From Nitrosotalea sp. (lineage in GTDB: Archaea > Halobacteriota > Syntropharchaeia > Alkanophagales > Methanospirareceae), in contig DYFG01000002.1 in NCBI GenBank assembly GCA_020725315.1, positions 1-32,761 on the forward strand: a DNA stretch of 32,761 nucleotides. The letters run 5' to 3'. Shown here one piece after another: positions 19,209 through 28,599 of the stretch (positions within the stretch are counted from its first letter, which is position 1; each line of letters begins with the position of its first letter). Made by a program: the position numbers and the translations under genes. Below the pieces are notes generated by a model. That model ran no database searches. It worked only from the letters and a program-made list of their open reading frames with translations, and was not told the DNA's origin.

Positions 19209-22200
19209 TCAACCAAAAATCCTCTCTACTTTATCTTTGTTTTTCTCATATTTTTCACTTCGTATACATTCTTTTTTAATTTCCTCAGGCGATGGTATTT
19301 TCATATTCAACCCTCTAAAAGTTTCTTCAAATTCGTTTAAAAGCAATATTAGTTCTTCTTTAGAATTAATATTGCATTCAAAAATAACTTTCTTAAACCA
19401 AGAAATGATAGACCTATTAATCTTAGCGATAAATTCTTCTTTATTATCTACTTCGGATAGGGCTGTTTTAAATATAGAAGCGGTGTTCGCAAATATTGAT
19501 TTTTTTAGAGTTTTTAAGCCTATATAAAGGCTCGCATATATTTTATTGTGCCATGCAGAAGAGTACTTTCGATCAAAATCCAAAGCTTTATCACAACTCT
19601 CCTTAGCTCCTTCACATTCTCCCATTTCATTAAGAACATACCCTTTGTTATCCCATATCGAAGCAACGTATCTCGGATTAGATTTATCAAGACCAGACTC
19701 TAAAGCCAAATCCCAAGCTTTATCTAAACACTCTAAACTCTTTTTATACTCTCCTATTTTACCAAGAGCTTGACCTTTGTTATTCCAAGGTTTAACAAAT
19801 TTTGGATTGATCTTTATAGATTGATCAAAACATTCTATTGCCTCAGGGTATCTCTGTAGCATGATAAGCGAATATCCCTTATTGTCCCATGTAACTTCGT
19901 TATCGGGTTCTAATTCTAAAGCCCTATCATAGCATTTTACCGCTTTTTCTTCGTTCTCCTTCCCTCCTAAGCTATGAAGTGCGTACCCTTTGTTATACCA
20001 CGCAGGAGCATAATCTGAATATAATTCTATACTTTTATCATACCATCCTATTGCCTCCTTTATTGCTTCCTGGCTTTTCGCTAATTTAAAGAGATATAAG
20101 CCTTTATTGTGACATGCAAAAGCATTTTCTAGATTTAATTTTAAAGCTTCGTCGGCGCATTCTAATGCCTTATCATATTTCCCTAAATTACCCAAACTCT
20201 GTCCTTTGTTAATCCACACAAAAATGTTTTTCGGCTCTAACTTCAAAATTTTATCAGCATATTCTACCGCCTTCTTATATAAAGTCTTATCATATTTTCC
20301 TAACTTTGTAAAAGCATATTCTTTATCGTATAACGTATCTAATCTCTCAGGTTTTGATTCGATGGATAGTAAATCAACCAACGATGCATCTAAAATGTCA
20401 TTTAATGACAGCGTTGATATCTTTCTTTCCCCTGCCAATATCAATTCAATTCGCTTTTTAAGTAACTCAACTCTTGTTTGCGAGTCCGTTAGATTATTAT
20501 TTCTTGACATTTCTAAAGCCTTCTCACATTCTTCTAATGCATCTTTTAGAAATTCTGTTTTTTTCTCTTCAGGAATAGCGAGCAATCTTAAGTCTGTTAA
20601 GCTATTTGCTGTTGCTATTAGGGAGTCAACAACTTTCTGTGGATCACTCTCTCTATATACTTCTATGCATAAGTTAGCTCCTTCTTTGAACCAATTTGCA
20701 GCTGATATAGCATCTTCTCTTTCTTCATGTATCTTTCCAATTCCAATTTTTGAGAGATGGCTATATTTTCTTTTATTTTTTTCTTCTTCTATCTTTAAAT
20801 TTTTCTCAAAAGCCTCATGTGCTTTGTCAAGCCTTCCATCATAAAAATACTCCCATCCCAAATTATACCAAGAATCCAAATTATCTCGATTGAAAAATAC
20901 TGAGAACTCAAAACATATTACTGCTATCCTGTGTGGTATTTGTCCAATAAAATCATCAGCGATAGTTTTAGCTGCCTTGCCCCACCTTCCAGACAATATC
21001 CATCTATTTTCTTTCTCCTTCTTCATATCACCAGTTAGTAAGTGATAAGTAAAACCTCTAGTATTGATCGCTGCAGAAAAAATTCTATGAAAAACCTCTA
21101 AAATTTCTTTCTTACCTTTTAGTTTTTCTGCACTATCTTCATGATATTTTGCTGTACACTCTTTCTTCTCTTTCATTTCGTCAAAGGAAATATCAGTTAA
21201 TTCTTTCAAAGCTTGCTCTGCTATTCTATTGTTATCAATATCATAGGATTGATAGAGAGCGCTAATTTTTAAATTGTTGAGATCATTAGCATCCCAGCCA
21301 ATCAATCTTGGATCAATGTTGTCCAGCAATTCTTTAATTTTATACCACTTTTTCGATAGCTTTTCTCTTCCTTCTCCTTTAATGGCAGAATCCGTTATTT
21401 CAAAAATATGTTCTAATATTGGTATAACGAAACTTTTACTAACAAACCATTTGTTATATTCAAATAGCCATTTTCTATCATCTTCTACTTCAGACCTCCC
21501 AAGAGATGATCTTTTTTCTATTGCTTTCTCCAAATCGCTTATGGCTTCTTCTAGCCGACCAAGTCGTGCATTTGCACGTGCTCTTTTACTTAAAATTCCG
21601 CCAATTTCGTAGTTGTACAAATCTCTGCTTTCTTGTATTAGTTGTTGTGGTTGTAACTTTTCACTTATTTCTATTACTCTTCCGTACGCCTTTATTGCGT
21701 TATCAAAAACTTTTATAGCTTTCCGATACTTTTCTTGCTCTAACAAAATTTTTCCTTCCTTTTCTAAAGTGTTAGCCAAATCGATCCAGTTTCTATATTC
21801 ACCAGCATAACATTCGATTGCTTTTATTGCTGCTTTCTCTTGTAGTTTAATATATCCAAGTTCAATATCGACTGGTAATGCAGGTTTTTTGCAATAATCT
21901 TCCACTTTGTCTATCAAACTTCCATAACCTCTGGAAGTGTTCTGTATATTTGCCGATTCTATATACCAATTCAATGCTTCATCATCTTCATTCTTTTTCT
22001 TGTGGAAATCTCCAAGCATCCAGCAAGACCAATAATCTTTGCGATCTAAGTTTATTGTCTCTTTATAGAACTCAATGACTGAATCACAATCTTCAGCAGA
22101 TACTTCATTAAAAGCTCTTTTCCATAAAAGCGAAAAAGTTTTTAGAAGGAATTGCGAAGGTATCCCAAAATCTAAAATTTCAGGGCGTGATTTAAGAGTA

Positions 22201-24155
22201 CTTGTTAAAAAGTCTGTTTCCAATCTTAATATTTTTAATTTTGTTTGAATCTTTAGTCCCTTCGCCTCTATACCCCATGTTTTTGCCATATCTCCTACAA
22301 TGTGCCAAGTGTCTATCTCTTTATGTGAGAGCGAGCCATTCTTCAAGTCTTCCTGAAGTTTAAAAATAAAGCGAACAATCCAGTTAGATAATCTCCCGGT
22401 ATCTACAATTTCCACAAAATCACTGATTAACTGATTGAGTTCTTCAGGACGTTTTTGACTTTTTTTATCTAATAAATATTCTTCTATGGCTTCTTTCCAA
22501 TCTGCTCTTAAACGAAATTCGTCTACATTTTCGAACTTGGTGGATATGCAGTAAAATTTCAATAGATTTTCGACTCTCGTAAAAATTTCGTCAGGCAATA
22601 AATTTTTTGGTTTATTTTCTAATAAGTTTTTATCTAATTCATTAATACCCCACGCTACGAATTTATTAATAAACTCTTTAGTTATAGAATAATTTTGATG
22701 GGTTAAGAGTAAAAATAATGCGGGGAGAACTTTATCACCTGCTATATAATAATCCCGTTTAATGGTATTCCAAATAACCTCAGTTGTGCCAGGACCGTTT
22801 GGATATTCTTCAAGGATCTTTTTTGAGAATGCTTCCTCACGATGAGCTATGTCTTCAATTATAAATGCCATGTAACCAACATTCCCCTTGCTTTTCTCAA
22901 CTGTAATTTTTACACATTCATTAAATTCTGCACTATCGAAAGAAAAATCGCATTTGATTTTATAATAATCAAGGTATCTCATAAGAGTAGACCTTACAAG
23001 CTCTACCTTCTCAGAAGAAGATTCGGGTTTTAATAATGGCCACTCTCCTATGTACCAACTAATCCATTTATCTACCTTCCATTTCTCTTGATCGCTAAAT
23101 TCTTTTTTAAAAGTTTGACAGTGATCGTCTCGTAGAGTAGCAATTAATCTATAACCATTCTTAAATACACTCTCAAATAGTATCATACATTTCTCTATGT
23201 AGTTCTTATCACTCTCCGCTCGACGTAAACCATCTATTACCAATAAGATCTTATCTGGTCCATATTCTCTAAGTTTCAATTTACTATCAATTTGGTCCAG
23301 AACTTCTTTAAATTCCTCTGCTGTTAGAGAAGGATTTATGAAAAAAATTGTTTTCCAATCGCTGGTCTTCCTTTTAAAACATTCATCTATAAGAGATAGC
23401 AAAAACGTGGTCTTACCAACTTTTGGTTCGCCAGTGATTAATAATTTTTTATAATGATGTAATTTATCAACTACACTTTTTATATCTTCTTCAACTTTTG
23501 ATCTCTCTCCAAAATAGAACAAATTCTCTTTCTTCTTTTCAAATTCTCCTTCTTCAAATGGATACTCTATAAAGTACCCATTTGTTGTTATCTTATAGAA
23601 TTCGTCAGAAGTAGTAACCTCTTCAAACAAGTTTGATTCCTTAACTAATAGGATTCTCTCAAATTTTTCAACCTTTGGTTGCAAATCCAATACATACCAG
23701 TCTTTTGGAAAACACTCTTCAATTTCTTCAAATTTTTTAAAAGTAAATATGAATCTCGCATTTCTTAGGTGCTGACTATTCTCAATAATTTTGTTAACTA
23801 ACTTACGTATTTCCTCAATGTTGTTATGACAGTTTTCAATGATATAGTATTGTTTCTCGTTTTTATACCTTTCAAGATTTTTTATAATATACTCAAATGC
23901 ACTCCCATACTTAAACTTTTCATCTGCTCTTGCGAACAATATATGTTCTGTTTCTTCTTCAAGAAGAGTACCTATTCCCTTCCATAGCCCTTCCCTTTCC
24001 CTTTCTTCTCCTACAATAATACAATTTTTCCCTTCATCAAAATTCTTTAATACTTTTTTATAAATATCTAGATTAAGGGTAACCTTTTCTTTTATATCAT
24101 TCAGCTCGGTTTTAGAAATGCTACTCCAGTGGCTAAAGACGCCCTTCATTTTCAT
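19209..24155 (-). CDS. giant STAND-like NTPase with two P-loop-type domains and a TPR region
   Basis: 1648 aa; canonical Walker A LLITGEPKVGKTTFLLSL and Walker B KILLVIDGLRRA, preceded by a degenerate P-loop-like segment NCIIVGEEREREGLWKGIG; C-terminal TPR repeats (AWYNKGYALHSLG, TWDNKGYSLIMLQRYPEAIECFDQSIKINP, PWNNKGQALGKIGEYKKSLECLDKA). Confidence 0.85.
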   Translation of the reverse strand: MKMKGVFSHWSSISKTELNDIKEKVTLNLDIYKKVLKNFDEGKNCIIVGEEREREGLWKGIGTLLEEETEHILFARADEKFKYGSAFEYIIKNLERYKNEKQYYIIENCHNNIEEIRKLVNKIIENSQHLRNARFIFTFKKFEEIEECFPKDWYVLDLQPKVEKFERILLVKESNLFEEVTTSDEFYKITTNGYFIEYPFEEGEFEKKKENLFYFGERSKVEEDIKSVVDKLHHYKKLLITGEPKVGKTTFLLSLIDECFKRKTSDWKTIFFINPSLTAEEFKEVLDQIDSKLKLREYGPDKILLVIDGLRRAESDKNYIEKCMILFESVFKNGYRLIATLRDDHCQTFKKEFSDQEKWKVDKWISWYIGEWPLLKPESSSEKVELVRSTLMRYLDYYKIKCDFSFDSAEFNECVKITVEKSKGNVGYMAFIIEDIAHREEAFSKKILEEYPNGPGTTEVIWNTIKRDYYIAGDKVLPALFLLLTHQNYSITKEFINKFVAWGINELDKNLLENKPKNLLPDEIFTRVENLLKFYCISTKFENVDEFRLRADWKEAIEEYLLDKKSQKRPEELNQLISDFVEIVDTGRLSNWIVRFIFKLQEDLKNGSLSHKEIDTWHIVGDMAKTWGIEAKGLKIQTKLKILRLETDFLTSTLKSRPEILDFGIPSQFLLKTFSLLWKRAFNEVSAEDCDSVIEFYKETINLDRKDYWSCWMLGDFHKKKNEDDEALNWYIESANIQNTSRGYGSLIDKVEDYCKKPALPVDIELGYIKLQEKAAIKAIECYAGEYRNWIDLANTLEKEGKILLEQEKYRKAIKVFDNAIKAYGRVIEISEKLQPQQLIQESRDLYNYEIGGILSKRARANARLGRLEEAISDLEKAIEKRSSLGRSEVEDDRKWLFEYNKWFVSKSFVIPILEHIFEITDSAIKGEGREKLSKKWYKIKELLDNIDPRLIGWDANDLNNLKISALYQSYDIDNNRIAEQALKELTDISFDEMKEKKECTAKYHEDSAEKLKGKKEILEVFHRIFSAAINTRGFTYHLLTGDMKKEKENRWILSGRWGKAAKTIADDFIGQIPHRIAVICFEFSVFFNRDNLDSWYNLGWEYFYDGRLDKAHEAFEKNLKIEEEKNKRKYSHLSKIGIGKIHEEREDAISAANWFKEGANLCIEVYRESDPQKVVDSLIATANSLTDLRLLAIPEEKKTEFLKDALEECEKALEMSRNNNLTDSQTRVELLKKRIELILAGERKISTLSLNDILDASLVDLLSIESKPERLDTLYDKEYAFTKLGKYDKTLYKKAVEYADKILKLEPKNIFVWINKGQSLGNLGKYDKALECADEALKLNLENAFACHNKGLYLFKLAKSQEAIKEAIGWYDKSIELYSDYAPAWYNKGYALHSLGGKENEEKAVKCYDRALELEPDNEVTWDNKGYSLIMLQRYPEAIECFDQSIKINPKFVKPWNNKGQALGKIGEYKKSLECLDKAWDLALESGLDKSNPRYVASIWDNKGYVLNEMGECEGAKESCDKALDFDRKYSSAWHNKIYASLYIGLKTLKKSIFANTASIFKTALSEVDNKEEFIAKINRSIISWFKKVIFECNINSKEELILLLNEFEETFRGLNMKIPSPEEIKKECIRSEKYEKNKDKVERIFG

Positions 24156-24175
24156 CCACTATTTCTTCTAAGAGC

Positions 24176-24577
24176 TTAGTTTAATACTATTATTATGCCA
24201 ATGCCAATACTTACCAAACCACCAATAAACAGCGGCCAAAGAATCTTTCGTTGCTCATGAAGTTCTCCATGTAAATTATATTTTCTGGTAGCTTTATCCT
24301 CTCCTATAACCTCCGTATGTAAAAGCTCTAAAATAATGCTTATAACACAAAAACACACCGAAGATAGAAATATTAAAAAAATAGCTAATTTTACAAGTCT
24401 CATGGTAACATTTGCCCCTTCCGGAGCAAAAACCAGACCAGTCAATAAATTTGTCGCTGCACCGATCAAAGCCCCTGAAACTATCGCATAGAAAGAAGGA
24501 GGGAGTGAAAAAAGCCACTCTTCCATTTTGTCTAACTTATCTAACGCATAATGTATTTTGATCATCACTTCGCTCAT
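24176..24577 (-). CDS. small membrane protein, 133 aa, about three TM segments
   Basis: Hydrophobic segments FYAIVSGALIGAATNLLTGLVF, LAIFLIFLSSVCFCVISIILELL, LFIGGLVSIGIGIIIVL; ends 20 nt upstream of the start of the giant NTPase gene, same strand. Confidence 0.7.
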   Translation of the reverse strand: MSEVMIKIHYALDKLDKMEEWLFSLPPSFYAIVSGALIGAATNLLTGLVFAPEGANVTMRLVKLAIFLIFLSSVCFCVISIILELLHTEVIGEDKATRKYNLHGELHEQRKILWPLFIGGLVSIGIGIIIVLN

Positions 24578-24668
24578 ATGAATTATATAAAATGCTGAAA
24601 GTTTTATTATAGTATATATGCCTTCATCTTAGGTAAAAGATGTGTTTAAGTAAGGGATAGAACCTCTA

Positions 24669-24767
24669 ATGGATGGGGAAATAGGAAATAAGAGATTAAA
24701 AGCGGTTTTGAATACTGGTTCACGCAGATCATATATCAGAGAGAGCATGTCAAAGATTTTCCGGTAG
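24669..24767 (+). pseudogene. remnant of a retropepsin-like aspartyl protease
   Basis: MDGEIGNKRLKAVLNTGSRRSYIRESMSKIFR then TAG; KAVLxTGSRRSYI resembles a DTG active-site loop; a second frame continues as DFPVVPVQPFRVKEGKFIKT. Confidence 0.4.
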
Positions 24768-24818
24768 TGCCTGTTCAGCCGTTTCGTGTAAAAGAAGGGA
24801 AGTTCATAAAAACAATTT

Positions 24819-25286
24819 CTACAAGACCTTTCTCATCACGATCGCTCCTTCCCCATCCTTGTAATAGAACGGAATAAACCCAATATCCATGAATCCCATA
24901 CTTCGGTATAAGCTCTGTGCTATATAGTTACTTACCCGTACCTCCAGCCGCACGTACCCTATTCTTCGTTTTCTCAGTGTGTAAAAAGCCGTTTTTAACA
25001 ACGCCCTCCCCATGCCTCTTCCTTTATATCGTGAATCAACCGCAAGTGCAAATACGCGCCCTTCTCCCTCCGGCGTTAATACCAGAACTACGAACCCTAT
25101 CACCTCATCATCTTTCTCCGCAACTAAGAACCCCGCCCGCCATTCCTCGTACAATTCAAGATACAACCCTGCATCGCCATCCAAGAATGATTCCTCCTCT
25201 ATTTCCATCACCCTTCTGATATCATGCCTTTCAAAATTCCTTATTTTTATCGTCAATCCTTTTGCCGTTCTCACTATAAGTTCCAT
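24819..25286 (-). CDS. GNAT N-acetyltransferase, RimI-like
   Basis: FALAVDSRYKGRGMGRALLKTAFYTLRKRRIGYVRLEVRVSNYIAQSLYRSMGF. Confidence 0.88.
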   Translation of the reverse strand: MELIVRTAKGLTIKIRNFERHDIRRVMEIEEESFLDGDAGLYLELYEEWRAGFLVAEKDDEVIGFVVLVLTPEGEGRVFALAVDSRYKGRGMGRALLKTAFYTLRKRRIGYVRLEVRVSNYIAQSLYRSMGFMDIGFIPFYYKDGEGAIVMRKVL

Positions 25287-25292
25287 CTTTTA

Positions 25293-25592
25293 CTACTGCT
25301 CTTCCATCTCGTTTTTTACCGTGTATTCGAGTATGAGCTCAGCGATCTTACTCATCATCTCCTCACTCAAATCATATCCGCTGCTTCCTCTGTTCCTTCT
25401 TGCCCGCTCACGCCACTTCTCGATCACCTCGCTCTGGCGTTGCCGGTCAATGATAGGTTTTTTCATTCGCACTTTCTCAGCCTTCGTCTCTTTTGCATAC
25501 TGCATCCTTTGTGAAAGTAAATCTGCAATGGCATCGTCTATTTCATCTATCCTCTTCCGTATCTCTTCCAATTTGTTTTCGTTCGGTAACAT
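25293..25592 (-). CDS. chorismate mutase (AroQ type)
   Basis: 99 aa helical; EEIRKRIDEIDDAIADLLSQRMQYAKE, KKPIIDRQRQSEVIEKW. Confidence 0.85.
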   Translation of the reverse strand: MLPNENKLEEIRKRIDEIDDAIADLLSQRMQYAKETKAEKVRMKKPIIDRQRQSEVIEKWRERARRNRGSSGYDLSEEMMSKIAELILEYTVKNEMEEQ

Positions 25593-25753
25593 TTTTATTA
25601 TTTATAGTATAAAGAATGAGGTAGAGTAAGAAAAGAGCATGATGTCCAAGCAAGGAAGAGATAACGAAAGCGAAGCTGAGCACGAGCCTCCGGATAGCTT
25701 CAGCTTGGGCGTGAGAAGAATAAAAGGCTTACGTAACAGCATGGATAAAGGAG

Positions 25754-27091
25754 GTGCCTTCTGGTATAAGAAGGCAGGCAGAGGTAGAGCTAGGGGGCGG
25801 TATGAGTATGAGAATACAAATCCGAAGCATGCAGAAGAACGCCTTGGAGACTCCCCTCAGTCGTCTCTCTTCCTTTCTTCACAACTTCTCAGCCTTATTT
25901 AGGCAATCTCCTATCTCGCTCCTCTTTTGTTCGTTCACCGGTCTTTTGGCTGGAATTGTGCTGAGTTGGATGACCGATCTGCTGCAGCTCCTTCCCGGGC
26001 TCATCATACTCATTCCACCTGCAATTGACATGCGAGGTAATATTTACAGCGCGCTCGTCTCGAGATTAGGAACTTCAATGCACCTCGGTCTTTTCTCCCC
26101 GACTTTGAAAAAAGGGGGGATATTACACCAGAATGCGTATGCCTCTTTGCTATTGTCGCTCATCCTCTCTGTGATCCTCGGCTTCTTAGCTAAAATAGCT
26201 GCAAATGCGTTTGGAATGCACAGTATCTCTCTTCCCGCTTTCATTCTCATTTCGGTAATAGGCGGTTTGATCTCTGGAATCATTCTCCTCGGCATCGCTC
26301 TTCTCGTCTCTATCCTCGGATACCGTAGAAACTGGGATATTGATAACATCTCATCACCGATAATAACCTCTGCAGGAGACATGGTAACCATACCCTCTTT
26401 GTTCCTTGCCGGTATCTTATTATTAAACTTTAACCTTGATGGAAAGATCCTGGGGGGTTGGTTATCTCCATCCTCCTTATTTTTATTTTTATTTGTCTTT
26501 TTAGCTTTTTTATGCGCCATAAAAGGACTAAAATCAAACGAATGGGCTGTGAGGCGAATTATTGTAGAAAGCATTCCGATGTTCCTCATCAGTGGGCTTA
26601 TTGCCACTTTTGCAGGGTTAGCACTGAACATGAATTTGAGTAGTTTAATTGCGCTTCCCGCTATTTTAGTACTCATCCCACCCTTTTTGGGTGAAAGTAA
26701 CGCGTTAGGCGGTATATTAAGCGCTCGCCTCTCCTCCATGCTTCACCTTGGCACGGTGAATCCAAAGCGTCTTCCAGATAAGCTCGTCTCTGCGAATTTC
26801 GCCGTGATATATCTCCTTTCCATATTCTTCTCTCTCTTTGTTGGTTTAACATCATACGGTGCGAGTGCCTATCTTGGGATAGCCACCCCAAGTGTAGTAA
26901 AAATGCTCTCGATCGCCCTTTTAGGCGGTATTTTATGCACAACGTTTCTTAACTTCGCTTCTTATTACATCGCCATTTTATCCTTCAGATTTGGAATGGA
27001 CCCCGATAATGATACGATACCGCTCATAACCAGCTTAACAGACATAGTAGGCGTATTATCACTCCTTTTTGCGATGTTTATAATTCTGTGA
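25754..27091 (+). CDS. MgtE/SLC41-like divalent cation transporter with internal duplication
   Basis: Two related halves: PGLIILIPPAIDMRGNIYSALVSRLGTSMHLGLFSP and PAILVLIPPFLGESNALGGILSARLSSMLHLGTVNP. True start likely downstream of 25754. Confidence 0.8.
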   Translation: MPSGIRRQAEVELGGGMSMRIQIRSMQKNALETPLSRLSSFLHNFSALFRQSPISLLFCSFTGLLAGIVLSWMTDLLQLLPGLIILIPPAIDMRGNIYSALVSRLGTSMHLGLFSPTLKKGGILHQNAYASLLLSLILSVILGFLAKIAANAFGMHSISLPAFILISVIGGLISGIILLGIALLVSILGYRRNWDIDNISSPIITSAGDMVTIPSLFLAGILLLNFNLDGKILGGWLSPSSLFLFLFVFLAFLCAIKGLKSNEWAVRRIIVESIPMFLISGLIATFAGLALNMNLSSLIALPAILVLIPPFLGESNALGGILSARLSSMLHLGTVNPKRLPDKLVSANFAVIYLLSIFFSLFVGLTSYGASAYLGIATPSVVKMLSIALLGGILCTTFLNFASYYIAILSFRFGMDPDNDTIPLITSLTDIVGVLSLLFAMFIIL

Positions 27092-27201
27092 TGTCCATGT
27101 TCGTTCTTTCAATCTTTGAGCTGAATTTATCAGGTCGGTGCCTATGACGACACCCATTTTGATGCAACTTTGCTTCTCGTACGAAACTTTCAACGCCTCG
27201 C

Positions 27202-27218
27202 TCGTTTAAAATAAACGA
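27202..27218. terminator. hairpin TCGTTTA-AAA-TAAACGA followed by T-rich tract
   Basis: Perfect 7-bp inverted repeat with 3-nt loop, followed by TTTTTCTTTT, downstream of the transporter gene. Confidence 0.35.
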
Positions 27219-27240
27219 AATGTTTTTCTTTTAGCACAGG

Positions 27241-27263
27241 TTTTCTTTTTTGTAAAAAGAAAA
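27241..27263. repeat. perfect 10-bp inverted repeat TTTTCTTTTT-TGT-AAAAAGAAAA just upstream of radB
   Basis: Read directly; 6 nt before the radB ATG at 27270. Confidence 0.6.
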
Positions 27264-27269
27264 AGTGTA

Positions 27270-28037
27270 ATGCAACTTCCTACGAAATACAGCACGGGGT
27301 GTAAGAGCATAGATGAGCTGTTAGGTGGGGGGTTCGAGTCAGGTACGGTGACCCAGCTCTATGGAGAGGCAGGCAGTGGAAAGACCAATATCTGCCTCCA
27401 GGTAGCGGTAGACTGTGCGAGAAACGGGAAGAGTGTAATTTTTATAGACACCGAGGGGTTTTCTCCGGAACGGTTCTTACAGATAGCCAGTTCTGAGCCC
27501 TTACTGAGCCTTTCAGGCTTGCGGGCTCGCGGGGCGGAGCCCCAGAGTGGGAGTGAAGAGGTGGAAAGCATAGCACGGAGAATTATGATCTACGAGCCTC
27601 AGAGTTTCGAGCAGCAAATGTCCTGTATAAAGGAGATAGATGCGGTAATAAAGGATAAGGAGGGTAAAAACAAGGTTTCACTCGTAATCCTCGACTCAGC
27701 CACGCTTTTCTACCGCTTAGAGCTGGACGATGAAAGAAGTATGTATTTGAGGAGAGCGTTGGCAAACCAAATAATGCATCTCCTGGAAGTTGCGCGCAGG
27801 CATGACCTTGCTGTCCTTATAACCAATCAAGTATATACTGATATAGAGAATGGTAAATTACGACCTCCTGGTGGATCTGCTCTCGAGCATCTCTCAAAAG
27901 TAATTGTGCAGCTCGAGAAAGTGGCAGGAGGGCGTGGCAAAAGAAGAGCTATTTTAAGGAAGCACCGGTCTATGCCTGAAGATACGGCATGCGAGTTTTT
28001 TATCACGAGTAAAGGTGTTGAGGATAGCCCGAGATGA
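27270..28037 (+). CDS. radB: DNA repair and recombination protein RadB
   Basis: RecA-fold: QLYGEAGSGKTNICLQVA, VIFIDTEGFSPERFLQIA, LVILDSATLFYRLEL, AVLITNQVYTDIENGKLRPPGGSALEHLSKVIVQLEK. Contains an atypical insert of about 20 aa. Confidence 0.92.
   Translation: MQLPTKYSTGCKSIDELLGGGFESGTVTQLYGEAGSGKTNICLQVAVDCARNGKSVIFIDTEGFSPERFLQIASSEPLLSLSGLRARGAEPQSGSEEVESIARRIMIYEPQSFEQQMSCIKEIDAVIKDKEGKNKVSLVILDSATLFYRLELDDERSMYLRRALANQIMHLLEVARRHDLAVLITNQVYTDIENGKLRPPGGSALEHLSKVIVQLEKVAGGRGKRRAILRKHRSMPEDTACEFFITSKGVEDSPR
27493..27553 (+). repeat. GC-rich hairpin element inserted in frame in radB
   Basis: GAGCCC(27495-27500)...GGGCTC(27523-27528) enclosing AGCCT-TTC-AGGCT, then GGGGC-GGA-GCCCC (27531-27543); encodes SEPLLSLSGLRARGAEPQSGS between QIAS and EEVESIARR. 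Confidence 0.7.
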
Positions 28038-28139
28038 GTCATAAATAAAAGTTATAATACAATTAATGTAGTTTAGGAAGATAGAGTATATAAATCAACG
28101 TCAGAGATAGAGAAGAAAGAATGAAAAGGCTGATAGAAG

Positions 28140-28589
28140 ATGAAAGTGTTGGTGTATCCGCCAAATAGTTTGATATTGGCGGATTTGGTGGAACGGGGCG
28201 GACATGAACCGGTCGTTTTGATGAAGGAAGTCGGTGAACACGTGAGAGATGCGGAGATAGACGCACCACCACTGAATATTACGGAAGAGGACTTGAAGAG
28301 GGCACTGAGGTATGTCTCGGTGGAAGAACCTGCGGGACTCAAAGGGAGAATAGGACTGCTTGCACCGTTGTTGGAGAAAGCAGAAGCTGCAATAATATTG
28401 ACTGACGCACCCCCCACCTTTGGTTGTATGGGCTGTGCCGTCGCCGACGAATTCTTCAAGTTTTTGATAAGGAAGCGTGGAATATCGAGATTAGAAGTGA
28501 GGTATGAGGGTGGAGATCGGATGGAGGAGATGGTATCCGCGGTAATGAAATTTTTAGCGCTGTTATCAGAGGGACAGAAAGAAGCGTAA
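28140..28589 (+). CDS. methanogenesis marker protein 5-like
   Basis: 149 aa; MKVLVYPPNSLILADLVERGGHEPVVLM, LTDAPPTFGCMGCAVADEFFKFLIRKRGI; followed directly by a marker 15-like gene. Confidence 0.75.
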   Translation: MKVLVYPPNSLILADLVERGGHEPVVLMKEVGEHVRDAEIDAPPLNITEEDLKRALRYVSVEEPAGLKGRIGLLAPLLEKAEAAIILTDAPPTFGCMGCAVADEFFKFLIRKRGISRLEVRYEGGDRMEEMVSAVMKFLALLSEGQKEA

Positions 28590-28599
28590 ATAAGATAAA

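Noticed and set aside
19546-21810. Plus-strand ORFs opposite the TPR region
   Set aside because: Antisense shadows of the repetitive, strongly coding TPR gene.
25639-25902. 87-aa ORF ahead of the transporter
   Set aside because: Overlaps the transporter ORF by 149 nt, low complexity and charged, no recognised family; cannot be supported as a gene.
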